Below, in pieces: positions 15,936 through 22,418 of a stretch of DNA of 26,575 bases (position 1 is its first letter; every line of letters starts with the position of its first letter). Source of the stretch: an uncultured Duncaniella sp. (lineage in GTDB: Bacteria; Bacteroidota; Bacteroidia; Bacteroidales; Muribaculaceae); assembly GCA_910588795.1 (NCBI GenBank), contig CAJURI010000036.1, forward strand, positions 1 through 26,575. The letters run 5' to 3'. The notes below the pieces were generated by a model. That model made no database searches. It had not been told where the DNA came from and saw only the letters and a list, made by a program, of their open reading frames with translations. The position numbers and the translations under genes were made by a program.

Positions 15936-15956
15936 TACTCCTCAGGTCATAATACA

Positions 15957-16874
15957 ATGAAAGACTATAACGAGATCCTAAAAGAGATAGCCGTAGCAAT
16001 AGAACCTCTGCGCCATGTGGGACACCAGGCCGACTATATACCGGCTCTTGCAAAAGTAAACCCCGACCGTTTCGGAATGTGCATAACCTCGACCGACGGT
16101 ACTGTGACCGCATACGGCGACATGGAAGAGCGTTTCTCCATACAGAGTGTGACCAAAGTATTCTCCCTGTCGATGAGCCTGTCGCTCAAAGGAGAGCGTC
16201 TGTGGTCAAGAGTGGGGAAAGAGCCCTCGGGCGCGGCATTCAACTCCTTGATACAGCTCGAACTGGACCGAGGCATCCCCAGGAATCCGTTCATAAACGC
16301 AGGAGCCATAGTCCTTGCCGATGTGCTCATGTCAGAGCTTGACGACCCTCTTGACGACTACCTGTCATTCGTGAGAGAGATCGCCGCCGACAAGTCGATC
16401 GACTACAACCGGGAAGTGGCCTCGTCAGAACGTGAAAAGGGATATATAAATGCTGCGATAGCAAACATGCTGAAATATTACGGCAATCTCGACAACGATA
16501 TCGAGGATGTACTGAGGTTCTATTTCCTGCAATGCTCTATCGAGATGAACTGCCGTCAGCTCTCAAAGGCATTTCTCCCGTTCGCAAACAGGAAAACCGA
16601 TTTCATATTCAACGACATACGCCTCACCTCCTCGCAGGTCAAACGCATAAACGCAATAATGCAGACATGCGGATTCTACAACGATGCCGGCGAATACTCC
16701 TATCTCGTCGGACTCCCCGGCAAGAGCGGTGTGGGAGGAGGCATAGGAGCAATATACCCCGGACGGTATGCCGTTGCCACATGGAGCCCCAGACTAAACG
16801 AGAAAGGCAACTCCGTGATGGGCATGAAAGCTCTTGAACTGCTCACCACCTACACGCACGAATCAATATTCTGA
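15957..16874 (+). CDS. glsA: Glutaminase
   Basis: A 305-residue serine-dependent glutaminase that converts L-glutamine to glutamate and ammonia. The fold is that of penicillin-binding proteins and class A beta-lactamases. The catalytic SxxK is Ser64-Val-Thr-Lys67 in RFSIQSVTKVFS. RNPFINAGAIV supplies the conserved Asn, and GLPGKSGVGGGI is the family signature near the C-terminus. The frame stays open to 15771, but the 62 extra residues are low-complexity translation of the hairpin region. ATG 15957 opens the conserved N-terminus (MKDYNEILKEI) and gives the usual family length of just over 300. The next gene, a beta-lactamase, begins one base after the stop, so the two are surely co-transcribed. 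Ammonia release alongside the upstream desulfidase hints at shared amino-acid catabolism or pH control. Confidence 0.94.
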   Translation: MKDYNEILKEIAVAIEPLRHVGHQADYIPALAKVNPDRFGMCITSTDGTVTAYGDMEERFSIQSVTKVFSLSMSLSLKGERLWSRVGKEPSGAAFNSLIQLELDRGIPRNPFINAGAIVLADVLMSELDDPLDDYLSFVREIAADKSIDYNREVASSEREKGYINAAIANMLKYYGNLDNDIEDVLRFYFLQCSIEMNCRQLSKAFLPFANRKTDFIFNDIRLTSSQVKRINAIMQTCGFYNDAGEYSYLVGLPGKSGVGGGIGAIYPGRYAVATWSPRLNEKGNSVMGMKALELLTTYTHESIF

Positions 16875-16875
16875 A

Positions 16876-17826
16876 ATGAAAAAATTCATTTTTCAGATAT
16901 ACATGATTGCCGCGGCCTCGATGCTTGCCTCATGCTCGCCACGTGACACCGGCAATACTGCCACAGCTGCCACAATAGACACAGCAGCCGTGCGTGACAG
17001 CATATCCGCCATCATCTCCGGCATGCCGGGAGAAATCGGTGTCGCGGCTATAATTGACAGCAGGGATACAGTGACAGTAAACGACATTGACAAATATGCC
17101 CTTATGAGCGTCTTCAAGATGCATCAGGCAATAGCCGTCTGCCATTCTTTCGATCTCAAAGGCATTCCGCTTGACACAATACTGGAATTCGACCGCACAT
17201 CGCTCAACCCAGATACCTGGAGCCCCATGCTCAAGGAGCATCAGGACGCACACTTCAGAATGCCCGTAAGCGAGCTCCTTAGATACACACTGATGCAAAG
17301 CGACAACAATGCGAGCAATCTGATGTTTGACCGGTTGGTAAGCGTCGCTGAAACCGACAGTCTGATAGCCACACTCATCCCGCGCAACTGTTTCAGGATC
17401 ACTGAGCGAGAATCCGACATGCAGTCTGATCATGCCAAGAGCTACAACAACCACTCATCACCGTCAGGCGTGGCAAGGCTTGTGGAACGGCTGTTCACCG
17501 ACAGCATATTAAGCACTGAAAAACAGGAATTCATATGTGAGACAATGCGTGGCTGTCACACAGGGGCTGACCGTATAGCCGCACCGCTTGCCGGCAAGGA
17601 CGGCATAACAATAGCCCATAAGACCGGATCAGGATACATCAACGAGAGCGGCATACTCACCGCCCACAATGACGCCGCATACATCACGCTCCCCGACGGC
17701 ACGTCATACACGCTTGTCATCCTCGTCAAAGACTTCGCCGGAAATGAAAAACAAGCCTCCGACATAATGGCCCGCATATCCGACACTGTCTACCGGGCAA
17801 TCACAAGAAACAAACCGAATAATTAA
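16876..17826 (+). CDS. CfxA-like class A (subclass A2) beta-lactamase, predicted lipoprotein
   Basis: A 316-residue class A serine beta-lactamase. The signal sequence ends in LASC with Cys20, so it is probably a lipoprotein. Active-site motifs: Ser78-Val-Phe-Lys81 (SxxK), Ser142-Asp-Asn144 (SDN), Glu179 in ESDMQ as the general base of the omega loop (Ambler 166), and Lys249-Thr-Gly251 (KTG). The C-terminal half, including GADRIAAPLAGKDG, IAHKTGSGYINESG and AHNDAAYI, reads very like CfxA of Bacteroides and Prevotella, and the length is near CfxA's 321. Activity against penicillins or cephalosporins is likely but the spectrum is not readable from sequence. The start at 16876, 1 nt after the glutaminase stop, removes 14 residues of an open-frame extension that would disrupt the signal. 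Base composition resembles its neighbours, and no mobilisation genes are nearby. Confidence 0.92.
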   Translation: MKKFIFQIYMIAAASMLASCSPRDTGNTATAATIDTAAVRDSISAIISGMPGEIGVAAIIDSRDTVTVNDIDKYALMSVFKMHQAIAVCHSFDLKGIPLDTILEFDRTSLNPDTWSPMLKEHQDAHFRMPVSELLRYTLMQSDNNASNLMFDRLVSVAETDSLIATLIPRNCFRITERESDMQSDHAKSYNNHSSPSGVARLVERLFTDSILSTEKQEFICETMRGCHTGADRIAAPLAGKDGITIAHKTGSGYINESGILTAHNDAAYITLPDGTSYTLVILVKDFAGNEKQASDIMARISDTVYRAITRNKPNN

Positions 17827-17865
17827 CGACTTAAGGACAAATCGCTATTTATATATTACAGCTGC

Positions 17866-18061
17866 TAAGTAACTCGCATAAATTAGCTGATACATAATTA
17901 TGAAGTATTTTCGAGCGGTTTTCGGGATGGAGCGAAGGAGTGTAGCGAGCTACACGACTGAGCTACAGCGCGAAAATCGCCGAAAAGACGAATAAGGATG
18001 TGTCAGCCCGAAGGGTTACTTGAAATTATTTTAATTATAACTAATTTATAAGAGTTACTTA
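17866..18061. repeat. 196-bp nested inverted-repeat element (MITE-like or structured RNA)
   Basis: The outer arms 17866-17886 (TAAGTAACTCGCATAAATT...) and 18041-18061 (...AAGAGTTACTTA) match as inverted repeats at 19 of 21 positions. Inside, 17887-17930 (CTGATACAT through TTTTCGAGCGGTTTTCG) is an imperfect inverted copy of about 17968-18006 (CGAAAATCGCCGAAAA through ATGTGTCAG). The tip contains GTGTAGC/GCTACAC at 17940-17955. About 34 unpaired bases (18007-18040) sit on the right side. Both ends carry TA, which would fit insertion at a TA dinucleotide as for IS630/mariner-type miniature elements, but no transposase is present. A non-coding RNA or a repetitive palindromic element is equally possible. 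Confidence 0.6.
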
Positions 18062-18084
18062 TTACTATTATATACAACAACGAC

Positions 18085-18119
18085 AGAGCCACAGCCGCTA
18101 ATTTCGGAGCTGTGGCTCT
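18085..18119 (-). terminator. Hairpin terminator downstream of cinA
   Basis: AGAGCCACAGC (18085-18095) pairs perfectly with GCTGTGGCTCT (18109-18119) around a 13-nt loop. Minus-strand sequence after the stem is T-rich (GTCGTTGTTGTATAT) though not a pure T run. It lies 21 nt past the cinA stop and could also serve the convergent beta-lactamase transcript. Confidence 0.6.
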
Positions 18120-18140
18120 ATCGTAAGTATTGGACGCTGA

Positions 18141-19391
18141 CTACAATCCTTTAACAAGCTTTACGGCGAGAATGAGAGCGCGTGTGGTAGCCGAGTCGAT
18201 CACCCGGGAGCGGGAACCGTTGAAACGTGCTGTCTCATAAAGTTCTCTGTCATCAAGTCGGGCACATATGCACACCGTGCCCACGGGTTTCTCCTCGGAG
18301 CCTCCCCCCGGGCCGGCAATGCCGCTCGTCGCCATTGCGAGCCGGGATGAGGCCACGCGTTGTGCCCCGGCTGCCATCTGACGCACCACCGGAATGCTGA
18401 CAGCTCCATGCGCTTCAATGTCAGCGGCCGAGACATCAAGCACATTGACCTTTACTTCATTGCTGTATGAAACCACCCCGCCGTTTACCACCTCGGAAGC
18501 CCCGGGTATAAGCGTGAGTTCATGAGCTATGTTGCCGCCGGTACAGCTCTCAGCCGTGGATATTGTGACCCCCTTTGCGGCACACTCCTTCAGAAGTATC
18601 TCGGCCGGAGTAAGATCCTCGTCGGAAAGTACGGCCGGGCCAAGTATATCCTTAAGTGCCGCAATCTCCCTTTCGACCTCTTTCTTTATGAAAGCTGCAT
18701 CCTCATGACGGCCGTCAAGACGCAGACGTATGAGCCCGGGCTTAGGCAGATAGGCAAGATGCATATATTCAGGCAGAGCCTCCTCCCAACCGGCTATCTT
18801 CATTGCAAGACCGCTCTCGGTGTAATCGGTCACCATAAGCACGGCATGCTCTATATGCAACGGCGATGGAAACCGCTCCCGCAAGGCAGGAAACACGGCT
18901 TCGGCCATCATCGTGGAAGTCTCGAACGGCACGCCCGGCATCGATACGAGCACCTTGCCGTCAGCCTCACGTTCAAACCACATGATGGGAGCAGTCCCGA
19001 CACGGTTCTGGATCACACGGCATGAACTCGGGACTATGGCCTGCGCCGCCGTAAGCGGATTCATCTTTATGCCCCGGCGGGCGAAAATGCGGTTGACATT
19101 CTCTGTCACAGACGGGTCGGTCACCATCTCACCTCCGAAATAATCCCGGAGCACCGATTTAGTTATGTCATCCTTTGTAGGACCGAGGCCTCCCGTAGTC
19201 AGCACAACCTGACTTGACTCAAAAGCCCGGTCTATGGCACGACGTATCTCCTCGGCATTGTCGCCAACGGTCTGAACGTCATTCACCTCCCATCCATAAG
19301 GGGATATGTGGCGGGCTATCCAGCCCGAATTAGTGTCGGTCACCTGACCTATGAGCAATTCATCGCCAATGACGATAACGGATACTTTCAT
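18141..19391 (-). CDS. cinA: CinA-family protein (nicotinamide-nucleotide amidohydrolase)
   Basis: A 416-residue two-domain protein. The N-terminal MoaB/MogA-like COG1058 domain (about 1-170) shows VIVIGDELLIGQVTDTNSGW and TGGLGPTKDDITK. The C-terminal PncC domain (about 260-416) shows STAESCTGGNIAHELT, with the conserved serine region, and VSYSNEVK and ATSGIAGPGGG. PncC deamidates nicotinamide mononucleotide to recycle NAD; the N-terminal domain in related proteins cleaves ADP-ribose. Both domains are intact and the length is normal. It begins 48 nt after tsaD on the same strand without a visible promoter, so it is likely the second gene of a tsaD-cinA operon. Confidence 0.95.
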   Translation of the reverse strand: MKVSVIVIGDELLIGQVTDTNSGWIARHISPYGWEVNDVQTVGDNAEEIRRAIDRAFESSQVVLTTGGLGPTKDDITKSVLRDYFGGEMVTDPSVTENVNRIFARRGIKMNPLTAAQAIVPSSCRVIQNRVGTAPIMWFEREADGKVLVSMPGVPFETSTMMAEAVFPALRERFPSPLHIEHAVLMVTDYTESGLAMKIAGWEEALPEYMHLAYLPKPGLIRLRLDGRHEDAAFIKKEVEREIAALKDILGPAVLSDEDLTPAEILLKECAAKGVTISTAESCTGGNIAHELTLIPGASEVVNGGVVSYSNEVKVNVLDVSAADIEAHGAVSIPVVRQMAAGAQRVASSRLAMATSGIAGPGGGSEEKPVGTVCICARLDDRELYETARFNGSRSRVIDSATTRALILAVKLVKGL

Positions 19392-19439
19392 CTTGCGTTC
19401 TCCCTGTATGAAAATCTCTTAACAATCAATTTCTGCCGG

Positions 19440-20456
19440 TCACACACCTACGCGCGCATACGGCACCTGGTCATAACGGCAGAATATTCTGTCGATATAT
19501 TTATAGTAGCCGGCAATGGCGACCATGGCGGCATTGTCAGTGGTAAACAGACGAGGAGGGATAAAGGCTTTAAGTTCACGCCGTCTGCAATAGTCTGACA
19601 CAGCATCACGCACGCCCGAATTGGCCGAGACTCCGCCTCCGATAGCCACTGTCCTTACACCTGTCTGCTTCACAGCCTTGTCGAGCTTGTCCATCAGGAT
19701 ATCAATGATGGTGCGCTGGAGCGAAGCGGCAAGGTCGGCACGGTTCTTTTCGACAAAATCGGGATCAAGCCTCACATTGTCACGAAGCGTGTAAAGGAAC
19801 GATGTCTTGAGCCCGCTGAAACTGTAATCCAGACCCGCGATATGGGGCTTGGCAAACTTGAACCGGGCGGCATCGCCCTCGGCGGCAAGACGGTCGATAT
19901 GCGGACCGCCGGGATAAGGAAGCCCCATGACCTTGGCACACTTGTCAAAAGCCTCACCGGCCGCGTCATCGATAGTGCGGCCGAGAATCTCCATGTCATT
20001 GTAATTGCGCACAAGTATCAGCTGACTGTTGCCACCGGATACAAGCAGACAGAGGAAAGGATATTCAGGAACCGGATCGGACTCCTCTCGGCGTATGAAA
20101 TGAGAAAGCACATGACCGTGAAGATGATTTACATCCATTATGGGCACACGCAGACCGAGCGACAGACCCTTGGCGAAAGAAGTGCCCACATGAAGCGAGC
20201 CGAGAAGGCCCGGACCGCGGGTGAATGCTATGGCCGACAGATCGTGCTTGTCGATGCCGGCACGCCTGAGTGCCGTGTCCACCACCGGCACAATGTTCTG
20301 CTGATGTGCACGCGATGCAAGCTCAGGCACTACGCCCCCGTATTCTGCATGTACATCCTGCGACGCTATGACATTGCTGAGCAGCACACCGTCGCGTATG
20401 ACCGCGGCTGAAGTATCGTCGCATGACGACTCTATTCCTAATACCGTTATGCTCAT
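19440..20456 (-). CDS. tsaD: tRNA N6-threonylcarbamoyladenosine synthase subunit TsaD
   Basis: A 338-residue ASKHA-fold ATPase that transfers the threonylcarbamoyl group to A37 of ANN-decoding tRNAs, working with TsaB, TsaE and TsaC (not in this window). Key features are the N-terminal LGIESSCDDTSAA, PELASRAHQQN, the glycine-rich FTRGPGLLGSLHVG, the iron-binding His111 and His115 in NHLHGHVLSH, LVSGGNSQL, and the C-terminal AIGGGVSANSG and FTTDNAAM with the metal-binding Asp. Length is typical. It has its own -7 box at 20485-20492 and is followed by cinA. Confidence 0.97.
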   Translation of the reverse strand: MSITVLGIESSCDDTSAAVIRDGVLLSNVIASQDVHAEYGGVVPELASRAHQQNIVPVVDTALRRAGIDKHDLSAIAFTRGPGLLGSLHVGTSFAKGLSLGLRVPIMDVNHLHGHVLSHFIRREESDPVPEYPFLCLLVSGGNSQLILVRNYNDMEILGRTIDDAAGEAFDKCAKVMGLPYPGGPHIDRLAAEGDAARFKFAKPHIAGLDYSFSGLKTSFLYTLRDNVRLDPDFVEKNRADLAASLQRTIIDILMDKLDKAVKQTGVRTVAIGGGVSANSGVRDAVSDYCRRRELKAFIPPRLFTTDNAAMVAIAGYYKYIDRIFCRYDQVPYARVGV

Positions 20457-20484
20457 TTCTGAAAATGATATATGTTTTTCACTG

Positions 20485-20492
20485 CAAAGTTA
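20485..20492 (-). promoter_or_regulatory. tsaD: -7 box of the tsaD promoter
   Basis: CAAAGTTA on the plus strand is TAACTTTG on the minus strand. The start site would be near 20478, about 22 nt before the ATG at 20456. No clear upstream element. Confidence 0.6.
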
Positions 20493-20550
20493 CTAATAAC
20501 TCTTTAAAATCCGTGCCTGTATCAGAGGTTGTTTGAAAAGATGAGATACA

Positions 20551-20594
20551 AAGTAAACCGGAGACCGACCCGCATGTGCAGGATCAGTCTCCGG
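20551..20594 (-). terminator. Intrinsic terminator of the OmpA-like gene
   Basis: On the minus strand CCGGAGACTGATCC pairs with GGGTCGGTCTCCGG over 14 bp (two G-T wobbles) around a 9-nt loop, followed by TTTACTTTG. It lies just past the stop at 20623. Confidence 0.8.
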
Positions 20595-20622
20595 CTGATA
20601 TCAGAATTGATGATGATTCGTG

Positions 20623-21324
20623 TTACTTGAGAGTACCGGCGTTGGCGGCATCTATCATCTGCTGGTTGGCAGTGATGTAGATCTCTACACGGCGGTTCTG
20701 CGCACGGCCTTCAGGAGTTGAGTTGGAGGCAACATAGTCCTGCATAGGAAGCCCCTGGGCAGAAAGACGATTAGCCTGAACACCGCTGTTAAGCAGATAA
20801 TTGCGTACAGCGTCAGCACGGCCGGTCGACACACGCTCGTTTACTGCGAGAGTGCCGGTATCATCGGTATAACCGTAGATCTGCACATTTGTATCGGGAT
20901 TGCTGATGAGAGAAGAGGCAAACTTGGTGAGGTCGCTCTTGGCATTCGCGCTGAGTGTAGTACCGTTGGTCGGGAAAAGAATACCACCATTGAATGTCAC
21001 CTTTATAGCCTGCAGGCCATTGGCATCGGTAGTCTTCTCGATCTGGGCCTGTCTTGCAAGCTCAGCCTCAAGTTCAGCCTGCTGCTTGTCCATCTTCTTG
21101 CCGATGAGCACACCGGCACCTGTTCCGACAGCGGCACCTATGGCAGCACCTATGGCAGCACCTTTGCCGCCGCCGATAAGCGCACCGAGACCGGCACCCA
21201 CGCCGGCACCGCTGCCTCCGCCTATAAGCGCACCCTTACCTGTATTGTTCATTGACGAGCATCCTGTCATCCCCAGCACACATACCGCCAGCATAGGGAT
21301 ACCAATAATCTTCAGAAGTTTCAT
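20623..21324 (-). CDS. OmpA-family lipoprotein with glycine zipper
   Basis: A 233-residue outer-membrane lipoprotein of the YiaD/PA1041 kind. The signal ends in GMTGC with Cys22. Residues about 30-75 form a glycine zipper of repeated GxxxG units (GALIGGGSGAGVGAGLGALI onward) that may insert in or span the membrane. A short coiled segment follows (KKMDKQQAELEAELARQAQIEK, about 76-97), then the OmpA C-terminal peptidoglycan-binding domain (about 108-220) with IYGYTDDTG (Asp154/155) and AQNRRVEI (Arg211/212), which hold diaminopimelate. It tethers the outer membrane to the cell wall. It has a -7 box at 21366-21373 and a strong terminator, so it is probably monocistronic. Confidence 0.93.
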   Translation of the reverse strand: MKLLKIIGIPMLAVCVLGMTGCSSMNNTGKGALIGGGSGAGVGAGLGALIGGGKGAAIGAAIGAAVGTGAGVLIGKKMDKQQAELEAELARQAQIEKTTDANGLQAIKVTFNGGILFPTNGTTLSANAKSDLTKFASSLISNPDTNVQIYGYTDDTGTLAVNERVSTGRADAVRNYLLNSGVQANRLSAQGLPMQDYVASNSTPEGRAQNRRVEIYITANQQMIDAANAGTLK

Positions 21325-21365
21325 TTAATATCTGTTTTTTAAGTTAAATTTGTTAATACCGCATG

Positions 21366-21373
21366 CAAATATA
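21366..21373 (-). promoter_or_regulatory. -7 box of the OmpA-like gene promoter
   Basis: CAAATATA on the plus strand is TATATTTG on the minus strand, matching TAnnTTTG, about 35 nt of leader to the ATG at 21324. Confidence 0.6.
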
Positions 21374-21389
21374 CGAAGAATATTCGACG

Positions 21390-21430
21390 AAAAAAATAGC
21401 GAAAGTCGGCCAAAGGCCGGTTCGCGCCGG
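21390..21430 (-). terminator. GC-rich palindrome cluster, possible terminator of the 54-aa gene
   Basis: CGGCC (21407-21411) pairs with GGCCG (21415-21419) around AAA, and an alternative pairing GCCGG/CCGGC overlaps it at about 21416-21431. On the minus strand T7 (21390-21396) follows about 10 nt after the first stem. The stem is short and the T tract distant, so the call is weak. Confidence 0.35.
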
Positions 21431-21493
21431 CAAAGCTAAATTTTTTGTCAAAATATATGGAGAATTCCTGACATAACAGGTCACTCTTATATA

Positions 21494-21658
21494 TTAAAAG
21501 AGTTTTAGCAAACACATGTAAGGATGCATGAAGGCAGCCACATCCGTGTCACCGAAAATGTCGGCGACGGTAAGCCACACAAGCAGAAGCACTATCAGCA
21601 CTATCACACCGATAACGAGCCACACCGAGACACGTGAAGAAGATTCCTTTGTACTCAT
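21494..21658 (-). CDS. Small single-span membrane protein (54 aa), unknown function
   Basis: An open frame of 54 codons starting at ATG 21658: a short charged head (MSTKESSSR), one hydrophobic span at about residues 11-32 (VSVWLVIGVIVLIVLLLVWL), then an acidic and polar tail with FGDTDVAAF and a final KLF. The clear membrane span after a polar N-terminus, the fit into an otherwise empty gap, and its orientation immediately upstream of the OmpA-like gene suggest a real gene below usual length cut-offs. No canonical promoter or Shine-Dalgarno is visible; the leader is A/T-rich. It is divergent from the AlkD-like gene. No family recognised; it could be an envelope stress or accessory membrane peptide. 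Confidence 0.6.
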   Translation of the reverse strand: MSTKESSSRVSVWLVIGVIVLIVLLLVWLTVADIFGDTDVAAFMHPYMCLLKLF

Positions 21659-21732
21659 AATTAATAATTGTTAGTGAGTGGATATTTATTTGAAAACACA
21701 CAACACCCCGCAATTGTTACAGAATTTTTATT

Positions 21733-21740
21733 TAAATTTG
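21733..21740 (+). promoter_or_regulatory. -7 box of the AlkD-like gene promoter
   Basis: TAAATTTG matches TAnnTTTG. The start site near 21747 rules out the start at 21678 and favours ATG 21756 or 21762. An ATTG at 21713-21716 is only 16 nt upstream of the box, shorter than usual. Confidence 0.55.
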
Positions 21741-21755
21741 CATCGTAAGACAAGT

Positions 21756-22358
21756 ATGACTATGCCTGAATACAACAGAATGCAGCTAATCAAGCGCAGA
21801 TTCTATGCCATGCGCAACGGGATCATCGCCGACACACTCCGCAAAGCCGGGCTTGGATACAAAATCATATTCGGACTCAATCTGCCACAGATCACCGAGA
21901 TAGCCTCCGGACTGACCGCTGATGCAGACCTGGCCGAAGAGCTATGGGCTGACCGGCGCACACGCGAGAGCATGCTGCTCGCACCAATGCTCTACCCCGT
22001 ATCGTCAATGGACATCTCTACTGCAAAGAGATGGATGCACGAAGCCCCGACTACAGAAGTAGCCGACGTGCTGTGTCTCAAGCTACTGCGGCATCTGCCT
22101 GAGGCTCTCGACATAGCCATAGGCACAGTGGCCGAGAACGACATCGATGACATGACGAGATATACCGCTCTCCGCCTGATGTTCAATGTGCTGAACACAG
22201 CTTCATCACCGGCCGGACGTGAAGCGGGACTCCCGTCGCCGGAAGAAACAGTCCGCATGATACGACCCGTCGCAGAATGCGAGAGAGATTCAGGGAACAG
22301 GCTTACACACAATTTATCCTTACAGTTGCTTGATGAAATAGATTTTATTTTGGAATAA
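21756..22358 (+). CDS. AlkD-like HEAT-repeat protein (putative DNA alkylation repair)
   Basis: About 200 residues, almost entirely helical, resembling the DNA alkylation repair (AlkD, PF08713) HEAT-like fold: MQLIKRRFYAMRNGIIADTLRKAG at the start, then ELWADRRTRESMLLAPMLYP, which parallels the LWxSxxHExxxLA region of AlkD, and RWMHEAPTTEVADVLCLKLL. AlkD glycosylases remove bulky or cationic alkylated bases without flipping them. The protein is slightly shorter than classical AlkD and I cannot verify the catalytic Trp/Asp/Arg set, so a binding-only relative is possible. The open frame extends to 21678, but the promoter box at 21733-21740 lies inside that extension; ATG 21756 (or 21762, two codons later) is preferred. 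Its end overlaps the upstream element of the next promoter. Confidence 0.65.
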   Translation: MTMPEYNRMQLIKRRFYAMRNGIIADTLRKAGLGYKIIFGLNLPQITEIASGLTADADLAEELWADRRTRESMLLAPMLYPVSSMDISTAKRWMHEAPTTEVADVLCLKLLRHLPEALDIAIGTVAENDIDDMTRYTALRLMFNVLNTASSPAGREAGLPSPEETVRMIRPVAECERDSGNRLTHNLSLQLLDEIDFILE

Positions 22359-22379
22359 GATTCTTTTTACCTATATTTG
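22348..22379 (+). promoter_or_regulatory. Promoter of the POT transporter gene
   Basis: TTTTG at 22348-22352, a 19-nt spacer and TATATTTG at 22372-22379 match the Bacteroidetes consensus. The upstream element is within the last codons of the AlkD-like gene. Leader of about 33 nt to ATG 22419. Confidence 0.75.
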
Positions 22380-22418
22380 CACTCATAGATAACTAATCCA
22401 TACCAATCATCACATCTT

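Larger units (their letters stand above)
17827..18140. other. 314-bp non-coding interval between convergent genes
   Basis: No plausible gene was seen on either strand. The interval holds a 196-bp long inverted-repeat element (17866-18061) and a separate GC-rich hairpin (18085-18119), with AT-rich sequence between. The element is far larger than the terminators found elsewhere in this window. Confidence 0.7.

Noticed and set aside
15771..15956. 62-residue N-terminal extension of glutaminase
   Set aside because: It translates a strong hairpin and an A/T-rich leader, and the family starts near MKDYNEILKE.
16834..16875. 14-residue extension of the beta-lactamase inside glutaminase
   Set aside because: It would place polar residues before the lipoprotein signal; ATG 16876 gives a normal signal and family length.
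16876..17826. Recent horizontal transfer of the beta-lactamase on a mobile element
   Set aside because: No transposase, integrase or target duplication nearby, tight operon fit with glutaminase, and base use like the neighbours by eye.
17930..17975. tRNA-like or CRISPR-like reading of the short repeats in the 196-bp element
   Set aside because: No cloverleaf with acceptor stem and T-arm can be drawn, and there are no regularly spaced identical repeats with spacers.
20524..20535. AGAGGTTGTTTG resembling the glutaminase-leader motif
   Set aside because: Only two approximate copies in the window and no shared context; could be chance.
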